Shown here: positions 51,210-52,640 of the stretch, one piece after another
Layout: each line of letters starts with the position of its first letter
How positions within the stretch are numbered: position 1 is the first letter of the stretch
Origin: Brevibacterium sp. p3-SID960
GTDB taxonomy: Bacteria; Actinomycetota; Actinomycetes; Actinomycetales; Brevibacteriaceae
Direction of reading: 5' to 3'
NCBI RefSeq assembly: GCF_025144725.1
Contig: NZ_JALXKS010000017.1
Span: 1 to 52,640 of the forward strand
DNA length: 52,640 bases
Position numbers and translations under genes: made by a program
Notes under the pieces: model-generated
The model's database searches: none
The model's input: the letters and a program-made list of their open reading frames with translations, nothing else
Told to the model about the DNA's origin: nothing

Positions 51210-52135
51210 TGTCCCAGCAGAACTACCCGCAGGATGAGGCGGGACAGACTCCGTGGTACGGCGGCGATGACTCCGCCCGCGAACCGCGTGCTTTCCCGTA
51301 TCAGACCGGTGAGACCCCGACCGACCCGAGCCAGAACCAAGGCGGTTCCCACGCTGCCGGTGAGCAGATTGCTGCCGCAGCACCGCAGCGGCAGGGCTAC
51401 AACGCCCAGCAGTACGGCAGCGGCCCTGCCGCTCAGCCGCAGTACGGCTCGCAGCCGCCCTATGGTGGACAGCCGGAGTACGATGCCGACTCGCAGCCCC
51501 AGCAGCAATACGGCTCGCAGCCCTACGAACCGCAGCAACAATATGGCCAGCAGTCCTACGAACCGCAGCAGCAGGGCGGACAGCCGGCCTATGGTTCCCA
51601 GCCGCAGCAGGGCTACCCCCAGCAGTACGACTCCGGTGCACAGCCCCAGTACAGTTCAGAGCCTCAGTACGGCTCGCAGCCGCAGGGAAGCCAGCCCGAA
51701 GCCGGCACACAGGCGTCTCCGAATGCCTACGGCAACCAGCCTGTCGGCGGCCACGACCAGCAGGTGCCGAGCATCCTCGACCCGCGTACCGGTGAGATCC
51801 ATCCGGTCTCCGACCTCAACCACCTGCAGGAGACCGATGCGCTCCTCGTCGTCGTCTCCGGCCCCGACGCCGGAGCGCAGATCCTGCTCGACACCGACGT
51901 GGTCACCGTAGGACGCAGCCCGAATGCCGACATCTTCCTCGATGACGTAACCGTCTCGCGCAAGCACGCTGAGTTCGTCCGCACCCCGAGCGGATTCACC
52001 CTGCGCGACACCGGTTCGCTCAACGGCACCTACGTGGGCCGTCAGCTCATCGATTCGATCGAGCTGCAGAACGGCGCGGACGTGCAGATCGGGAAGTTCC
52101 GGATGATCTTCCAGCAGCGTCCGCTCAGCAGCTGA
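51209..52135 (+). CDS. FHA domain protein with a Q/Y-rich disordered N-terminus (GarA/OdhI-like)
   Basis: A 308-residue protein. Residues ~60-165 are almost only Q, Y, G, S and P, with repeated QPQYGSQP and YEPQQQ units. The FHA domain at ~212-303 is intact: Gly235-Arg236, Ser250-x-x-His253 and Asn272 in SLNGTY bind phosphothreonine. The gcvH-FHA order marks it as the GarA/OdhI orthologue, the switch that inhibits 2-oxoglutarate dehydrogenase. However, the ETTSVFR motif normally phosphorylated by PknB/PknG just before the FHA domain is missing, so its control differs. Confidence 0.9.
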   Translation: MSQQNYPQDEAGQTPWYGGDDSAREPRAFPYQTGETPTDPSQNQGGSHAAGEQIAAAAPQRQGYNAQQYGSGPAAQPQYGSQPPYGGQPEYDADSQPQQQYGSQPYEPQQQYGQQSYEPQQQGGQPAYGSQPQQGYPQQYDSGAQPQYSSEPQYGSQPQGSQPEAGTQASPNAYGNQPVGGHDQQVPSILDPRTGEIHPVSDLNHLQETDALLVVVSGPDAGAQILLDTDVVTVGRSPNADIFLDDVTVSRKHAEFVRTPSGFTLRDTGSLNGTYVGRQLIDSIELQNGADVQIGKFRMIFQQRPLSS

Positions 52136-52140
52136 GCGAA

Positions 52141-52617
52141 ATGGCCTACGTCAGCGTCGAAGTCGTCGGGGTGCGCATCGAGTTGCCCGCCAACCAGCCG
52201 ATTCTGCTGCTCAAGGCCCTGTATCTGCCGCGCTATCTGCCGATCTGGATCGGCACGGCCGAAGCCAACGCCATCGGCATCGCCCAGCGCGGTCTGACAC
52301 CGCCGCGGCCGCTGAGCCACCACCTCATGCTCGACATCCTCGAATCCTACGGGGCCGAACTGACTGAAGTGGTCATCACCGGCAAGGAGAACCACACCTT
52401 CCTCGCCGAACTGCACACCTCGGACGGCAAGACGATCTCCGCTCGCCCGTCCGACGCCGTCGCACTTGCGCTCATCGCCGAATGCCCGGTGCTGGCCGAT
52501 GAGCAGCTCATTCAGGAGAACGGCATCGAAGCTCCGGAGGCAGACGAAGAGGAGGTCGCACAGTTCCGCGACTTCCTCGACCATGTCTCACCGGAGGACT
52601 TCGAAGGCGAAAGCTGA
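52141..52617 (+). CDS. Bifunctional nuclease family protein (DUF151)
   Basis: A 158-residue protein with VEVVGVRIELPANQPILLLKAL...YLPIWIGTAEANAIGIAQRG, RPLSHHLMLDILESYGAELTEVVIT and DGKTISARPSDAVALALIAECPV, the full DUF151 core; relatives have DNase and RNase activity. An acidic C-terminal helix follows. It starts 5 bp after the FHA stop; the MerR gene found between these two in mycobacteria (from memory) is not there. The window ends 23 bp later. Confidence 0.93.
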   Translation: MAYVSVEVVGVRIELPANQPILLLKALYLPRYLPIWIGTAEANAIGIAQRGLTPPRPLSHHLMLDILESYGAELTEVVITGKENHTFLAELHTSDGKTISARPSDAVALALIAECPVLADEQLIQENGIEAPEADEEEVAQFRDFLDHVSPEDFEGES

Positions 52618-52640
52618 GCTTTCCCACCCCGCCGTTCGCA

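Overview
The window is gene-dense, visibly GC-rich DNA with short intergenic gaps, many 1-4 bp stop/start overlaps, frequent GTG starts and several genes that appear to be transcribed without a leader. These traits, with the order tlyA-nadK-recN-steA-steB...pyrG-NUDIX-xerD-parA-scpA-scpB-rluB and the DUF881-Sbp-DUF881-gcvH-FHA-bifunctional nuclease block, point to an actinobacterium, most likely of the Micrococcales (Brevibacterium-like; the genus is a guess). No insertion sequences, prophage, CRISPR array or plasmid functions were seen.

Layout. 1-3.7 kb: a leaderless sirtuin gene, then two minus-strand genes for a GNAT acetyltransferase and a secreted LPXTG-anchored 'choice-of-anchor I' protein with a 48-bp tandem repeat in its stalk. 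3.9-29.6 kb: a long plus-strand housekeeping run. It encodes a TPR-like protein with an Arg/Asp/Gly-rich head, a HAD phosphatase, an unlisted 58-codon ORF coupled on both sides, TlyA, NAD kinase, RecN, SteA and SteB. A membrane/glycan module follows (PNPT-like protein, MurJ-like flippase, one canonical and one degenerate GT-B glycosyltransferase), then CTP synthase, a NUDIX hydrolase, XerD, ParA, ScpA, ScpB, RluB, prephenate dehydrogenase, Cmk, Der, an AI-2E-type transporter and a Sua5/YciO protein. 29.7-40.1 kb: a fatty-acid/acyl-CoA catabolic island. TetR and an acyl-CoA ligase diverge from an SDR, an acyl-CoA dehydrogenase, a FabG-like SDR, a paired acyl-CoA dehydrogenase, a thiolase and a second acyl-CoA ligase; the divergent promoter carries a perfect palindrome and a CRP/GlxR-like site. 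40.2-48.2 kb: a MATE exporter and a GNAT protein, then the minus-strand pair of a 1330-residue Pls/PosA-type peptide synthetase and an overlapping M1 metallopeptidase, and a divergent DedA-like protein. 48.2-52.6 kb: tRNA-Pro(GGG), DUF881-Sbp-DUF881, GcvH, a Q/Y-rich FHA protein and a bifunctional-nuclease-family protein.

The most exciting locus is 42.2-47.5 kb. The synthetase has the architecture of epsilon-poly-L-lysine synthetase: adenylation domain, carrier domain, then three membrane-anchored C-terminal repeats. The specificity residues I read by alignment from memory to GrsA (D A E S I G T V V K) match a lysine-type code at 8 of 10 positions. Its stop codon overlaps the start of a zinc M1 peptidase gene, so synthesis and hydrolysis of a cationic isopeptide polymer may be encoded together. 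A second under-explored unit is the PNPT-like/flippase/glycosyltransferase module between steB and pyrG, which looks like a compact lipid-linked glycan pathway beside cell-separation genes.
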